In this document: positions 43,497-51,744 of the stretch, one piece after another
How the letters are laid out: every line of letters starts with the position of its first letter
Numbering within the stretch: position 1 is the stretch's first letter
Assembly (NCBI GenBank): GCA_051880475.1
Contig: JBJEOA010000005.1
Coordinates: 1-64,000 of the forward strand
DNA from: JAUUSJ01 sp051880475
GTDB taxonomy: Bacteria > Bacillota > Clostridia > Lachnospirales > Lachnospiraceae
DNA: 64,000 nt
Reading direction: 5' to 3'
Notes under the pieces: generated by a model
Seen by the model: the letters and a program-made list of their open reading frames with translations, nothing else
Databases searched by the model: none
Told to the model about the DNA's origin: nothing
Program-made: the position numbers and the translations under genes

Positions 43497-44471
43497 ATGA
43501 AAGAATTATCAAAATTATTGGGATTTCGCCCAGACATTAAAGTAGTAGACGCAACTCTTCGTGACGGAGGTCTTGTAAATGATTTTTATTTCACAGATGA
43601 GTTTGTAAGAGAATTATATAAAGCAAATGTACGAGCTGGTGTAGATTATATGGAGCTTGGATATAAAGCAGATACAAATATTTTTGATAGAGATAAATTT
43701 GGCAAATGGAAGTTTTGTAATGACGAGGAAATTCGCGAGGTACTCGGCGATAATGTATCTGATTTGAAATTTGCAGTTATGGCAGACGTCGGAAGATGTG
43801 ACTATAAAAACGATATTCTTCCAAAGGAGGAAAGTCCTATTGATTTAGTCCGAGTTGCAACATATGTAAATACTATTCCTACTGCTGCCCATATGATAGA
43901 ACATATTAAAAACAAAGGATATGAGGTAAGCTGCAATATTATGGCAATCTCCACAGCACAGGAGGGAGACTTAAAAGTTGCTCTTGATGTCATTGGTCAA
44001 ACTCCAGTCGATGTCATCTATATCGTAGACAGCTACGGCTCTCTATACCCAGAACAGATTGCACGTATTACAGATACTTATATGGAATTCGCCGCAAAAT
44101 ACGGCAAGAAACTTGGAATTCACACTCATAATAATCAGCAGATGGCATTTGCTAATACAATCGAGGCAGTTGGCGACGGAGTTGACTGGCTCGACGCAAC
44201 CTACGCTGGAATCGGTCGTGGTGCCGGTAATTGCTCTATGGAACAGCTTCTTGGCTTTTTGCGTAATCCAAAGTATAATTTATACCCAGTTCTCAAGTTT
44301 GTTGAACAACATATTAATAAACTTCGCGAGGAAGGTATTGTGTGGGGATACGATTTACAGTACATGCTCACAGGAGTGTTAAATCAGCATCCTAGAACTG
44401 CTATTCAATTTACAAAAGACGGCAGAAAAGATTACTCAAAATTTTACAGCGAAATTGGAATCCAAGACTAA
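43497..44471 (+). CDS. HMGL-like aldolase (4-hydroxy-2-oxovalerate aldolase type)
   Basis: 324 residues. A TIM barrel of the DRE-TIM family: 'VVDATLRDGGLVNDFYF' carries the DRDG-like opening and 'LGIHTHNNQQMAFAN' the HxH metal ligands. The C-terminal communication domain of DmpG is not evident and no acylating aldehyde dehydrogenase is next to it, so it is not a standard catabolic aldolase. Related stand-alone genes occur in gut anaerobes and in some surface-polysaccharide clusters; the substrate is unknown. Start follows AAAAGGAAG. Confidence 0.85.
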   Translation: MKELSKLLGFRPDIKVVDATLRDGGLVNDFYFTDEFVRELYKANVRAGVDYMELGYKADTNIFDRDKFGKWKFCNDEEIREVLGDNVSDLKFAVMADVGRCDYKNDILPKEESPIDLVRVATYVNTIPTAAHMIEHIKNKGYEVSCNIMAISTAQEGDLKVALDVIGQTPVDVIYIVDSYGSLYPEQIARITDTYMEFAAKYGKKLGIHTHNNQQMAFANTIEAVGDGVDWLDATYAGIGRGAGNCSMEQLLGFLRNPKYNLYPVLKFVEQHINKLREEGIVWGYDLQYMLTGVLNQHPRTAIQFTKDGRKDYSKFYSEIGIQD

Positions 44472-44472
44472 A

Positions 44473-44507
44473 CTTATGCTAGCTTATACTAACTTATACT
44501 AGCTTGT
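44473..44507 (+). repeat. 10-base tandem repeat after the aldolase gene
   Basis: CTTATGCTAG, CTTATACTAA, CTTATACTAG and a partial CTTGTAA stand in a row directly after the stop codon. The copies are too short and too few for a CRISPR and look like a replication-slippage array. Confidence 0.8.
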
Positions 44508-44551
44508 AAAGGCAGGGCAATCATATTCATTTACTCTGCACTTATAGATAG

Positions 44552-44600
44552 TAAAAAAAGGGGAATACTTTTTATGGTAGGTATTTCTCTTTTTTTATTT
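44552..44600 (+). terminator. Terminator of the aldolase gene
   Basis: AAAAAAAGGGGAATAC and GTATTTCTCTTTTTTT pair with a small internal mismatch around a 13-base loop. Confidence 0.75.
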
Positions 44601-44620
44601 TTAATTTTTTTAATTTCCTA

Positions 44621-44671
44621 TTGAAAAAAATTAATAAATAGTATATAATAGCAATAACAGTAATTATTACT
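44621..44671 (+). promoter_or_regulatory. Rubrerythrin promoter with PerR-like box
   Basis: TTGAAA (44621-44626), 17 bases, TATAAT (44644-44649). Ten bases on lies AGTAAT-T-ATTACT (44659-44671), a perfect palindrome with the TAATNATTA core of PerR boxes. A repressor there would cover the start of transcription. Peroxide control by PerR is known for clostridial rubrerythrins; here it is inferred. Confidence 0.7.
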
Positions 44672-44704
44672 ATTTTATAGTGAATTTTGAAAGGAGAAGA
44701 TATT

Positions 44705-45244
44705 ATGGCAAACAAATACGCAGGAACACAGACAGAGAAAAATTTAATGGCGGCTTTTTCAGGAGAGTCCGAGGCTCGTAACAAATATACTTATTTTGCA
44801 TCCGTAGCAAAAAAAGAGGGATATGAGCAAATTTCTGGATTATTCTTAAAAACAGCTGATAACGAGAAAGAGCACGCTAAAATGTGGTTTAAGGAGTTGC
44901 AAGGAATCGGGGATACAGCACAAAATCTTGCATCCGCAGCAGCTGGAGAAAACTATGAGTGGACAGATATGTACGATGGATTCGCTAAGACAGCTGAGGA
45001 AGAGGGATTCCCAGAGTTAGCTGCGAAATTCCGCCTCGTGGCAGCAATTGAGAGACATCATGAGGAGAGATACCGCGCATTACTCAAAAATGTTGAGACA
45101 GCAGCTGTATTTGAAAAGAGCGAAGTTAAAGTTTGGGAGTGCAGAAACTGTGGTCATATCGTTGTTGGAACAAAAGCTCCACAAATCTGCCCAACTTGTG
45201 CACATCCACAGAGCTACTTCGAGGTACATGCAGAAAACTACTAA
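44705..45244 (+). CDS. rbr: Rubrerythrin
   Basis: 179 residues from the ATG at 44705 (after AAAGGAG). The N-terminal ferritin-like diiron domain (about 1-135) has Glu ligands in 'SGESEARNKYTYFA', 'DNEKEH' and 'AIERHHEERY'. The C-terminal rubredoxin-like domain has two Cys pairs in 'WECRNCGHI' and 'CPTCAHPQ'. It reduces hydrogen peroxide in anaerobes with electrons from rubredoxin or NADH-dependent reductases. The neighbouring Rrf2, flavodiiron and rubredoxin-fusion genes make this an oxygen-defence region. Confidence 0.97.
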   Translation: MANKYAGTQTEKNLMAAFSGESEARNKYTYFASVAKKEGYEQISGLFLKTADNEKEHAKMWFKELQGIGDTAQNLASAAAGENYEWTDMYDGFAKTAEEEGFPELAAKFRLVAAIERHHEERYRALLKNVETAAVFEKSEVKVWECRNCGHIVVGTKAPQICPTCAHPQSYFEVHAENY

Positions 45245-45339
45245 GAAATGAAGCGACTATGCTGTAAATTTCTTTAAGAATAGTATCGCCGCTCTTAAAA
45301 GAGCGTAAAGACTAAAAACAGATAAAAATATATGAAAGG

Positions 45340-45384
45340 GAAAGAGCAGACAAGTATTCTTCTCATACTATCTGCTCTTTTTTA
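45340..45384. terminator. Terminator between rubrerythrin and rrf2 genes
   Basis: AAAGAGCAGA and TCTGCTCTTT arms with a 20-base loop, then T run. Serves both convergent genes. Confidence 0.85.
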
Positions 45385-45420
45385 CGTTTTCTCATTCTAT
45401 GTACTATATTTTTCCATGTA

Positions 45421-45837
45421 CTATACTTTTTCTCTTCCCCGAATTAACATATGAATGGTATAACTTTTTAACTCCTCATCTATCTTTTTTTGAATACTTT
45501 CAAACCCGATATGAATATTACAAACATCATTGCAGACTTCACTCCGAGTACACTGATAGCCAGGGATTAAACATTCACTCACTACTTTCTCTACTTTCAT
45601 TCCCTCTATCAATTCATATAAATTTACCGTCTCCAAATCTGTAATCAGACAGCATCCCCCTTTTACTCCGTGAAAAATACAAATCCATCCCATATTTTCT
45701 AATTTTTTAACAATTCGATAGATAAATTGCCTTGGCGTTGCCTCTTTTTGGCAGATTTCTTGAATAGATCTCTTCTCCCCATCTTCTAATGCCCTAAGAA
45801 CTCGAAGGGCGTAATCTATTTCTCTTGTTATGAGCAT
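45421..45837 (-). CDS. Rrf2-family regulator
   Basis: 138 residues. Winged-helix N-terminus ('ITREIDYALRVLRALE', 'GVKGGCCL') and a cluster of Cys in the C-terminal half ('ECLIPGYQC', 'SEVCNDVC') that could hold an iron-sulfur cluster as in IscR or NsrR. This suits sensing of O2, NO or iron state. It lies between rubrerythrin and the flavodiiron operon and may regulate one or both. Confidence 0.88.
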   Translation of the reverse strand: MLITREIDYALRVLRALEDGEKRSIQEICQKEATPRQFIYRIVKKLENMGWICIFHGVKGGCCLITDLETVNLYELIEGMKVEKVVSECLIPGYQCTRSEVCNDVCNIHIGFESIQKKIDEELKSYTIHMLIRGREKV

Positions 45838-45948
45838 ACTTTTTTCACTCCTCTTTTCGTATCTTATCTCTTCAGTTCATTTGATTATGGATTTTATTAT
45901 ACCGAAATTTCTCCTAAAAGCAACCTACCTCTTAAAAAACTTTAATAG

Positions 45949-46036
45949 AAAAAGGGTGCTGCAAAACAGAACTCTTTTCGTTCATTGTATAGATATATAC
46001 AAATTTCTATAAAGATTCTATATTGCAACACCCCAA
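45949..46036 (-). terminator. Terminator of the flavodiiron operon
   Basis: Minus strand GGGGTGTTGCAA and TTGCAGCACCC pair around a long AT loop and run into TTTTT. Confidence 0.7.
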
Positions 46037-46065
46037 AAATTTTAATTAGAAAAAACTATTGTATT

Positions 46066-47280
46066 TTATTTTTCTTTCTTCATTGACTCTAAGATAGCAT
46101 CCACTAAGTCGTCCATCTGTGCCATATTGCTCTCATTCATGGAAGATGCCAAGGAAACCTTTGGCTGTAATACTTCCATATTCTTCATTCCATCTAAATG
46201 TGCCTCAATCAATGTGCCAGATTTACAAGCCCATGAGCCATTTTCAATAATTCCAAACGTTCTCTTTTGAAGATTTAATGCCTTCATATCCATCAAATAA
46301 TTATGCATCAATGGATAAATGCCAAGGTTATAGGTAACGGATGCTAGTACAATATGACTTAAGCGGAATGTCTCAGAAATCAGCTGAGATACATGAGTAT
46401 TCGATACATCATATACTACAACATTTGTCATTCCTTTTTCTACTAACTTCGCTGCCATCGTCTGTGCAGCGGACTCTGTATTGCCATACATAGAAGCATA
46501 CACAATCATAACTCCATCTTCCTCTGGCGTATAGCTGCTCCATTTATCATACTTATCTAAGAGATATCCAAAATCATTTCTCCAAACTGGTCCGTGAAGC
46601 GGACAAATAATCTTAATATCATTTATAATTGCCCCTGCTTTTTTCAGTAATGACTGTACATGAGGACCATATTTTCCTACGATATTTGTGTAATATCTGC
46701 GGGCATCATCAATCCAGTCACGGTCAAAATTCACTTCGTCATTAAACAGTTTGCCGTCTAACGCTCCAAAAGAGCCAAAAGCATCCGCTGCAAATAGTAC
46801 GCCGTTCGTCGTATCAAATGTAACCATAGCCTCTGGCCAGTGAACCATAGGGGCAGCTACGAATGTAACAACATGGCTTCCAAAAGATTTTGTATCTCCC
46901 TCAGCAACGATTTCTAACTTTCCATCTACGGCAAATCCAAACTGTCTCATAAACATTGCCGCTTTTTCTGTTGTAATAATCTTAACATCTGGATAGCGAA
47001 GCATTACCTGCTCTAGGGATGCCCCGTGGTCTGGCTCCATATGATTAATTACCATATAGTCAAGAGTGCGTCCACCCAAAACATACTCTATATTCTCAAT
47101 AAATTGACGTGCAATCGACCAATCCACTGTGTCAAATAATACGGTTTTTTCATCCATTAAGAGATAAGAATTATAAGAAACTCCGCGTGGAATTGGGTGA
47201 ATATTTTCAAAAAGTGCTAATCTATGGTCATTTCCTCCGATCCAATACAGATCTTCTGTTACTTTTCTAACGCAATGCAT
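46066..47280 (-). CDS. fprA: Flavodiiron protein (A-type flavoprotein)
   Basis: 404 residues from the ATG at 47280, eight bases after AGGAGG. The N-terminal metallo-beta-lactamase-like domain carries the diiron ligands H80, E82, D84 ('INHMEPDHG'), H147, D166 and H229 ('CPLHGPVW'). The C-terminal flavodoxin domain (about 250-400) begins 'VMIVYASMYGNTESAA'. It reduces O2 to water or NO to N2O, with electrons usually from rubredoxin. It is the second gene of an operon, 18 bases after a fusion protein that itself ends in a rubredoxin domain, so its electron donor is probably that protein. Confidence 0.97.
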   Translation of the reverse strand: MHCVRKVTEDLYWIGGNDHRLALFENIHPIPRGVSYNSYLLMDEKTVLFDTVDWSIARQFIENIEYVLGGRTLDYMVINHMEPDHGASLEQVMLRYPDVKIITTEKAAMFMRQFGFAVDGKLEIVAEGDTKSFGSHVVTFVAAPMVHWPEAMVTFDTTNGVLFAADAFGSFGALDGKLFNDEVNFDRDWIDDARRYYTNIVGKYGPHVQSLLKKAGAIINDIKIICPLHGPVWRNDFGYLLDKYDKWSSYTPEEDGVMIVYASMYGNTESAAQTMAAKLVEKGMTNVVVYDVSNTHVSQLISETFRLSHIVLASVTYNLGIYPLMHNYLMDMKALNLQKRTFGIIENGSWACKSGTLIEAHLDGMKNMEVLQPKVSLASSMNESNMAQMDDLVDAILESMKKEK

Positions 47281-47298
47281 AAACAAATCCTCCTTCTG

Positions 47299-49215
47299 TT
47301 AAGCTTCTATGAAATTACTCTTTTCCTCTCCACAATCTGGACAAATCCATTCCTCTGGCAATTTTTCAAAGAGTGTTCCTGGATAAATCTCATTATCTAT
47401 ATCACCTACTGCTGGATCATACTCATATCCACATCCACTACATACATATCTTGGATAGGAAGGTGCCTTCTCCTTTGGAACACTTCTCTTCATCTTCTTC
47501 ATCGGTGGAGCTGGCTTTTTCTCCTCACCGTTATCTAAAGCTGCTGTGAGAAGTGGTAAAATCTCATTCACATCTCCGACAATTCCGTAATCTGCATTTT
47601 TAAAAATAGGGGCATTTGGATTTGTATTAATTGCCACAATCGTTGTTGCATCTTTAATGCCTTTTAGATGCTGTCCTGCTCCTGAAATACCGCAGGCAAT
47701 ATATAAGTTTCCATTGAATTTTTGTCCTGACATGCCGACATAGCGATTCATTGGAACATATTTCAATGTCTCAGCAACTGGTCTAGAAGAGCCTACTGCC
47801 GCACCCGCCTGTTTTGCAAGGTCATAGATAAGCTGCATATTTTCCTTTGGACCAATTCCCTTTCCTGCACTGACTACTCTATCTGCCTGAGCAATCGGTG
47901 TATCTATATCAATTCCAACTGTGAAATCATAGCCATCTTTCTTTAGAGCTTCTACTACTTTATCCACTCTCTCTTGTGCACTTCCATCTTTTAGAATCAT
48001 TTTCTTTCTTGCACCAGTGATTGCGCCAGCCTTCTTTGGTGCCTCAGGAGCCTTAGCAGCCTTTGGCATCTTGCCGATAATATTTGCTGCGATAACAACT
48101 CTCTGAATTTCGTTTGTTCCCTCATAGATAGTACAAATCTTTGCATCACGATATGCACGCTCTACATCCATGCCTTTTAGGAATCCACAGCCACCGTGAA
48201 TCTGCAAAGCATCATTTACAATCTCAAGACAGACATCCGATGCATACATTTTTGCCATAGCTGCTTCCATAGCATAAGGCTCATGAGCCTCCTTTAACTC
48301 TGCGGCACTGTAAACTAAAAATCTAGCTGCTCTTAGCTTTGTTGCCATATCTGCAAGCTTAAAGGATACAATCTGCTGCTGACAAATAGGTTTTCCAAAC
48401 TGCTCTCTCTCTTTTGAGTAAGCAAGAGCTGCCTCATAAGCGCCCTGTGCGATACCAAGTGCCTGAGCAGCGATACCGATACGTCCACCGTCCAATGTAC
48501 TCATCGCAATTTTAAAGCCCTGTCCTTCTTTTCCTAATAAATTCTCTTTTGGAACTTTCACATTATTAAATAAAAGCTGTGCTGTGGAAGAAGAGCGAAT
48601 ACCCATCTTGTCATAATGGTCGCCAAATGTAAAGCCCTCCCAGCCTTTTTCTACGATAAATGCACTAATTCCTCTTGTTCCGATGCCTGGAGTTGTAACC
48701 GCAAATACAACATAAGTATCTGCCTTATCTGCATTTGTGATAAAAATCTTTTCTCCATTTAAAATATAAAACTCTCCACTTGGATCTAACTCTGCTGTTG
48801 TCTCTGTTCCGCCTGCATCACTTCCTGCGTTTGGCTCTGTCAAACCAAAGGCTCCAATCTTCTCTCCTTTTGCCAATGGAACTAAATATTTTTGCTTTTG
48901 CTCTTCCGTACCAAATGCCATAATAGGATAACTTCCAAGAGATACATGTGCTGATAAAATAACACCTGCTCCGCCATCCACTCTAGCCAGTTCTTCTACT
49001 GCAATCGCGTAGCTAAGCACATCCATTCCTGCTCCGCCATACTCCTTTGGATATGGAATTCCCATAAGTCCCATCTCGCCTAGCTTCTTTACCGCATCAT
49101 CTGGAAATCCATTTTCCTGGTCAAGCATAATTGCAATCGGTTTAATCTCATTTTCTGCAAATTCTCTGATTGTCGCTCTCAACGCTTCATGTTCCTGTGT
49201 TGTTTTGTAAAGCAT
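47299..49215 (-). CDS. Acyl-CoA dehydrogenase - EtfA - rubredoxin fusion
   Basis: 638 residues in three parts. Residues 1-381 are a full acyl-CoA dehydrogenase with FAD motifs ('GLTEPNAGSDAGGTETT', 'QIHGGCGF') and the catalytic Glu E365 in 'TIYEGTNEIQ'. An Ala/Lys/Pro linker (382-405) leads to the FAD-binding C-terminal domain of EtfA (about 440-560; 'VSAGKGIG', 'GAAVGSSRPV', 'YIACGISGAGQHLKG', 'APIFKNADYGIVGD'). After a Lys/Pro linker a rubredoxin follows (588-638; C592, C595, C625, C628). The EtfA N-terminal domain and EtfB are missing. The layout suggests electrons flow from acyl-CoA through two FADs to the rubredoxin iron and on to the flavodiiron protein in the same operon. The acyl substrate is unknown. 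Confidence 0.92.
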   Translation of the reverse strand: MLYKTTQEHEALRATIREFAENEIKPIAIMLDQENGFPDDAVKKLGEMGLMGIPYPKEYGGAGMDVLSYAIAVEELARVDGGAGVILSAHVSLGSYPIMAFGTEEQKQKYLVPLAKGEKIGAFGLTEPNAGSDAGGTETTAELDPSGEFYILNGEKIFITNADKADTYVVFAVTTPGIGTRGISAFIVEKGWEGFTFGDHYDKMGIRSSSTAQLLFNNVKVPKENLLGKEGQGFKIAMSTLDGGRIGIAAQALGIAQGAYEAALAYSKEREQFGKPICQQQIVSFKLADMATKLRAARFLVYSAAELKEAHEPYAMEAAMAKMYASDVCLEIVNDALQIHGGCGFLKGMDVERAYRDAKICTIYEGTNEIQRVVIAANIIGKMPKAAKAPEAPKKAGAITGARKKMILKDGSAQERVDKVVEALKKDGYDFTVGIDIDTPIAQADRVVSAGKGIGPKENMQLIYDLAKQAGAAVGSSRPVAETLKYVPMNRYVGMSGQKFNGNLYIACGISGAGQHLKGIKDATTIVAINTNPNAPIFKNADYGIVGDVNEILPLLTAALDNGEEKKPAPPMKKMKRSVPKEKAPSYPRYVCSGCGYEYDPAVGDIDNEIYPGTLFEKLPEEWICPDCGEEKSNFIEA

Positions 49216-49279
49216 TTAACTGTACCTCCTCCTACTTTATAATTTTAAAATATTACCGTTTTTTCTCCGAATCGACAAA

Positions 49280-49337
49280 GTTGACTAACTCTGTACAGAT
49301 TTGATTTTAGTATACCTTTTTGTGCATTTTTTGTAAA
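49280..49337 (-). promoter_or_regulatory. Promoter and dyad of the fusion-fprA operon
   Basis: Minus strand TTTACA (49332-49337), 17 bases, TATACT (49309-49314). About ten bases past the likely start of transcription is the dyad AGTT-GACT-AACT (49280-49291), a possible repressor site for Rrf2 or PerR-like control. Confidence 0.55.
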
Positions 49338-49432
49338 TAGTTTTTGATATTATTTTTCATTTTCATCATTTTGCATAAATTTTTTCTTGATTTTTTGGAA
49401 GGATAACTATACGATTGGATATCAATTTACAT

Positions 49433-49469
49433 AAAAAAAAGAGGCTGAATAAATCCAACACTCTTTTTT
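49433..49469 (-). terminator. Terminator of the mannose PTS operon
   Basis: AAAAAAGAG and CTCTTTTTT pair around 17 bases, next to the manO stop. Confidence 0.7.
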
Positions 49470-49473
49470 ACAT

Positions 49474-49848
49474 CTAATTCTTTTTCTTAAAAACTGACTT
49501 AATTGCTCTTTTTAGTACATCAAAAAATCCCAAAGAGCGAACCATTCTTTCTGACGGAACATATACACGTATCGCTCTTAATACATCCTTTGTTTTTTTA
49601 GACGAAAAAGTGTAAGTTCCATTTTTCTTCGTCTCAATTGCATACCTAGGAATATGTTTTTTAAAGACAACAGAGGCAATCACATAATTTACTTCCTCCC
49701 AGGGAATCTGAATATTATCCTCTGGATTACGCTCATTATAATACTCAAATGCCTTATCTCCAACCATAATTTTTCCGTAACTATTAAGTCCTTGATAGGA
49801 AGTCGCATTTACTACAATATCTACTTTTGTGTTTTTTGACTGAGCCAT
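49474..49848 (-). CDS. manO: ManO-like DUF956 protein of the mannose PTS
   Basis: 124 residues from the ATG at 49848 (after AAAGGAGAG). It matches the DUF956 family, typically coded right after the mannose PTS genes in Firmicutes, where it modulates PTS expression or activity. Seen features include 'NATSYQGLNSYGKIMVGD' and a basic C-terminal end ('KRAIKSVFKKKN'). It lies about 140 bases after the IID gene; this spacer shows no strong terminator. Confidence 0.85.
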   Translation of the reverse strand: MAQSKNTKVDIVVNATSYQGLNSYGKIMVGDKAFEYYNERNPEDNIQIPWEEVNYVIASVVFKKHIPRYAIETKKNGTYTFSSKKTKDVLRAIRVYVPSERMVRSLGFFDVLKRAIKSVFKKKN

Positions 49849-49991
49849 ATTCTCTCTCCTTTTCACTTATGCTTTCTGCAAAGACAAGCATATCCATTTC
49901 TTGTTCTCCGCCAACATCTCACAAAATTATAACAGTAAGAGCATACAAATGCAATATTTGTATGCTCCCACTATATTTTAAATTATGAACT

Positions 49992-50903
49992 TTATAATAA
50001 TCCTACTACATGTCCTAAGATACCAACTGCGAATAATGCGATGATGATAACGATAGGAGAAACGTTTTTCTTTAATAAGTACATACATAAGAATGTAAGT
50101 AATACTGGAACAAGTCCAGGAATTAAAGAATTAAGGTTATCTTGTAATGTTGTTATTGTTGTAGGATTAAGAGACATACCAGATGCCTGCTGCTCAAGAG
50201 CCATCTTGATTCCCTCAGCTCCTGCTGGAAGGTTTGCCCAGTCAATATAAGCACCTTCGCTTAACTGAGTCTCAGAAACTTTCAGTACAAAATTAATCGA
50301 TACCCATCTCTCTACTAAGGCACCTAGGATGAACATACCAAGAATAGAAGCAACTTTTGTAACTTTCTTAAGCAATCCGCCAGAAAGGTCCTCAGAAATC
50401 TTGCTACCTGCTTTGTATCCAAACTCCTGTGTATACCACAAGAATGCCATACGGCAAAGGTTCCATAATACGAAGAATAAAACAGGTCCTAAAATATTAC
50501 CGCTTAAAGCTAAAGATGCTCCAAGAGCTCCAAGGATAGGACGAAGTGTAAACCAGAATACTGGGTCACCAACACCAGCTAAAGGTCCCATCATACCAAC
50601 TTTTACACCCTGGATTGCTGCATCCTCGATAGCAGCACCATTTGCTCTCTCTTCCTCTAAAGCTAATGTAACACCGAGAATAGGGGATGCCACATATGGC
50701 TGTGTGTTGAAGAACTCTAAGTGGCGTTTTAACGCTGCTGACTGCTCCTCTTTTGTAGAATATAATTTCTTAATAGCTGGAATCATAGCATAACACCAGC
50801 CACCATTTTGCATACGCTCATAGTTCCAAGAACCTTGAAGGAAGGTTGAACGTAGCATTACAGCTTTTCTATCAGATTTTGATAATGTAATTTTATCAGC
50901 CAT
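49992..50903 (-). CDS. manZ: PTS mannose/sorbose family IID component
   Basis: 303 residues. Opening 'LSKSDRKAVMLRSTFLQGSW' is typical of EIID, as is 'GGWCYAMIPAIKKLY'. Cytoplasmic N-terminal part with a membrane-embedded C-terminal half; forms the channel together with IIC. Last core gene of the PTS operon, 20 bases after IIC. Confidence 0.95.
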   Translation of the reverse strand: MADKITLSKSDRKAVMLRSTFLQGSWNYERMQNGGWCYAMIPAIKKLYSTKEEQSAALKRHLEFFNTQPYVASPILGVTLALEEERANGAAIEDAAIQGVKVGMMGPLAGVGDPVFWFTLRPILGALGASLALSGNILGPVLFFVLWNLCRMAFLWYTQEFGYKAGSKISEDLSGGLLKKVTKVASILGMFILGALVERWVSINFVLKVSETQLSEGAYIDWANLPAGAEGIKMALEQQASGMSLNPTTITTLQDNLNSLIPGLVPVLLTFLCMYLLKKNVSPIVIIIALFAVGILGHVVGLL

Positions 50904-50923
50904 TTTTCATACCTCCTTCTATT

Positions 50924-51724
50924 TTAATAATCATTTAAAATATCGTCAAGTGGATCGCCAACGTTTCCATTACCTGCTCCGCCGTTTCCGCCGCTCTCAG
51001 AAAGCTTTAAGTAAATGAATGCAATAGCAAGTGCTAATACACCTAAAGCGATCAATGTTAAGTCAGAGATAGCTGCTAAACAGAAACCGATTGCGAAAAA
51101 TGGCCATACTTCTGGAGTTGCCATCATGTTAATAACCATTGCGTAACCAACAGCTACTACCATACCACCACCGATTGTCATACCTTCTGTTAACCATGCT
51201 GGCATGGACTGTAAGAAGTTTTGAACAACCTGTGTAGGAATGAAGCAAAGAGCTGCCGCTGGGATTGCAATACGAAGACCCTGAATAGCAATTGCAATAA
51301 TATGCCATAACTCAACGCCTTTAAAATTAGCAGTCTCAGCTGCTGCGTCCATCTGATGAACACATGCTACAGAAAGTGTACGAACAACCATTGTTAAGAA
51401 TAAACCAGCTACTGCCAAAGGAACAGCAACTGCGATAGCGGTACCTACACCAGCTTTTCCCTGTCCACCTAAAACAAGGATAATAGCGGATGCTACAGAT
51501 GCCAAAGCTGCGTCTGGAGCAACAGCTGCGCCGATATTAGCCCAACCCATAGCGATCATCTGAAGTGTACCACCTAAGATGATACCTGCCTCTAAATTAC
51601 CTGTTACAAGACCAATTAATGTACATGCAACAAGTGGTTGATGAAATTGAAATTCATCTAAAATACCCTCCATACCTGCGAGGAAGGCAATAAGAACAAC
51701 CAATACAATTTGAATAGGATTCAT
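50924..51724 (-). CDS. manY: PTS mannose/sorbose family IIC component
   Basis: 266 residues, multi-span membrane protein. 'GGTLQMIAMGWANIGAAVAP' and the 'FQFHQPLVACTLIGLVTGNL' segment are EIIC marks. It binds and moves the sugar. The C-terminus has a Gly/Asn-rich tail ('GGNGGAGNGNVGD'), commonly seen in this family. Confidence 0.95.
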   Translation of the reverse strand: MNPIQIVLVVLIAFLAGMEGILDEFQFHQPLVACTLIGLVTGNLEAGIILGGTLQMIAMGWANIGAAVAPDAALASVASAIILVLGGQGKAGVGTAIAVAVPLAVAGLFLTMVVRTLSVACVHQMDAAAETANFKGVELWHIIAIAIQGLRIAIPAAALCFIPTQVVQNFLQSMPAWLTEGMTIGGGMVVAVGYAMVINMMATPEVWPFFAIGFCLAAISDLTLIALGVLALAIAFIYLKLSESGGNGGAGNGNVGDPLDDILNDY

Positions 51725-51744
51725 TCTATTTCCTCCTTTTTATA

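Noticed and set aside
44473..44507. Short CRISPR-like array
   Set aside because: Units are 10 bases with no spacers and no cas genes are present.
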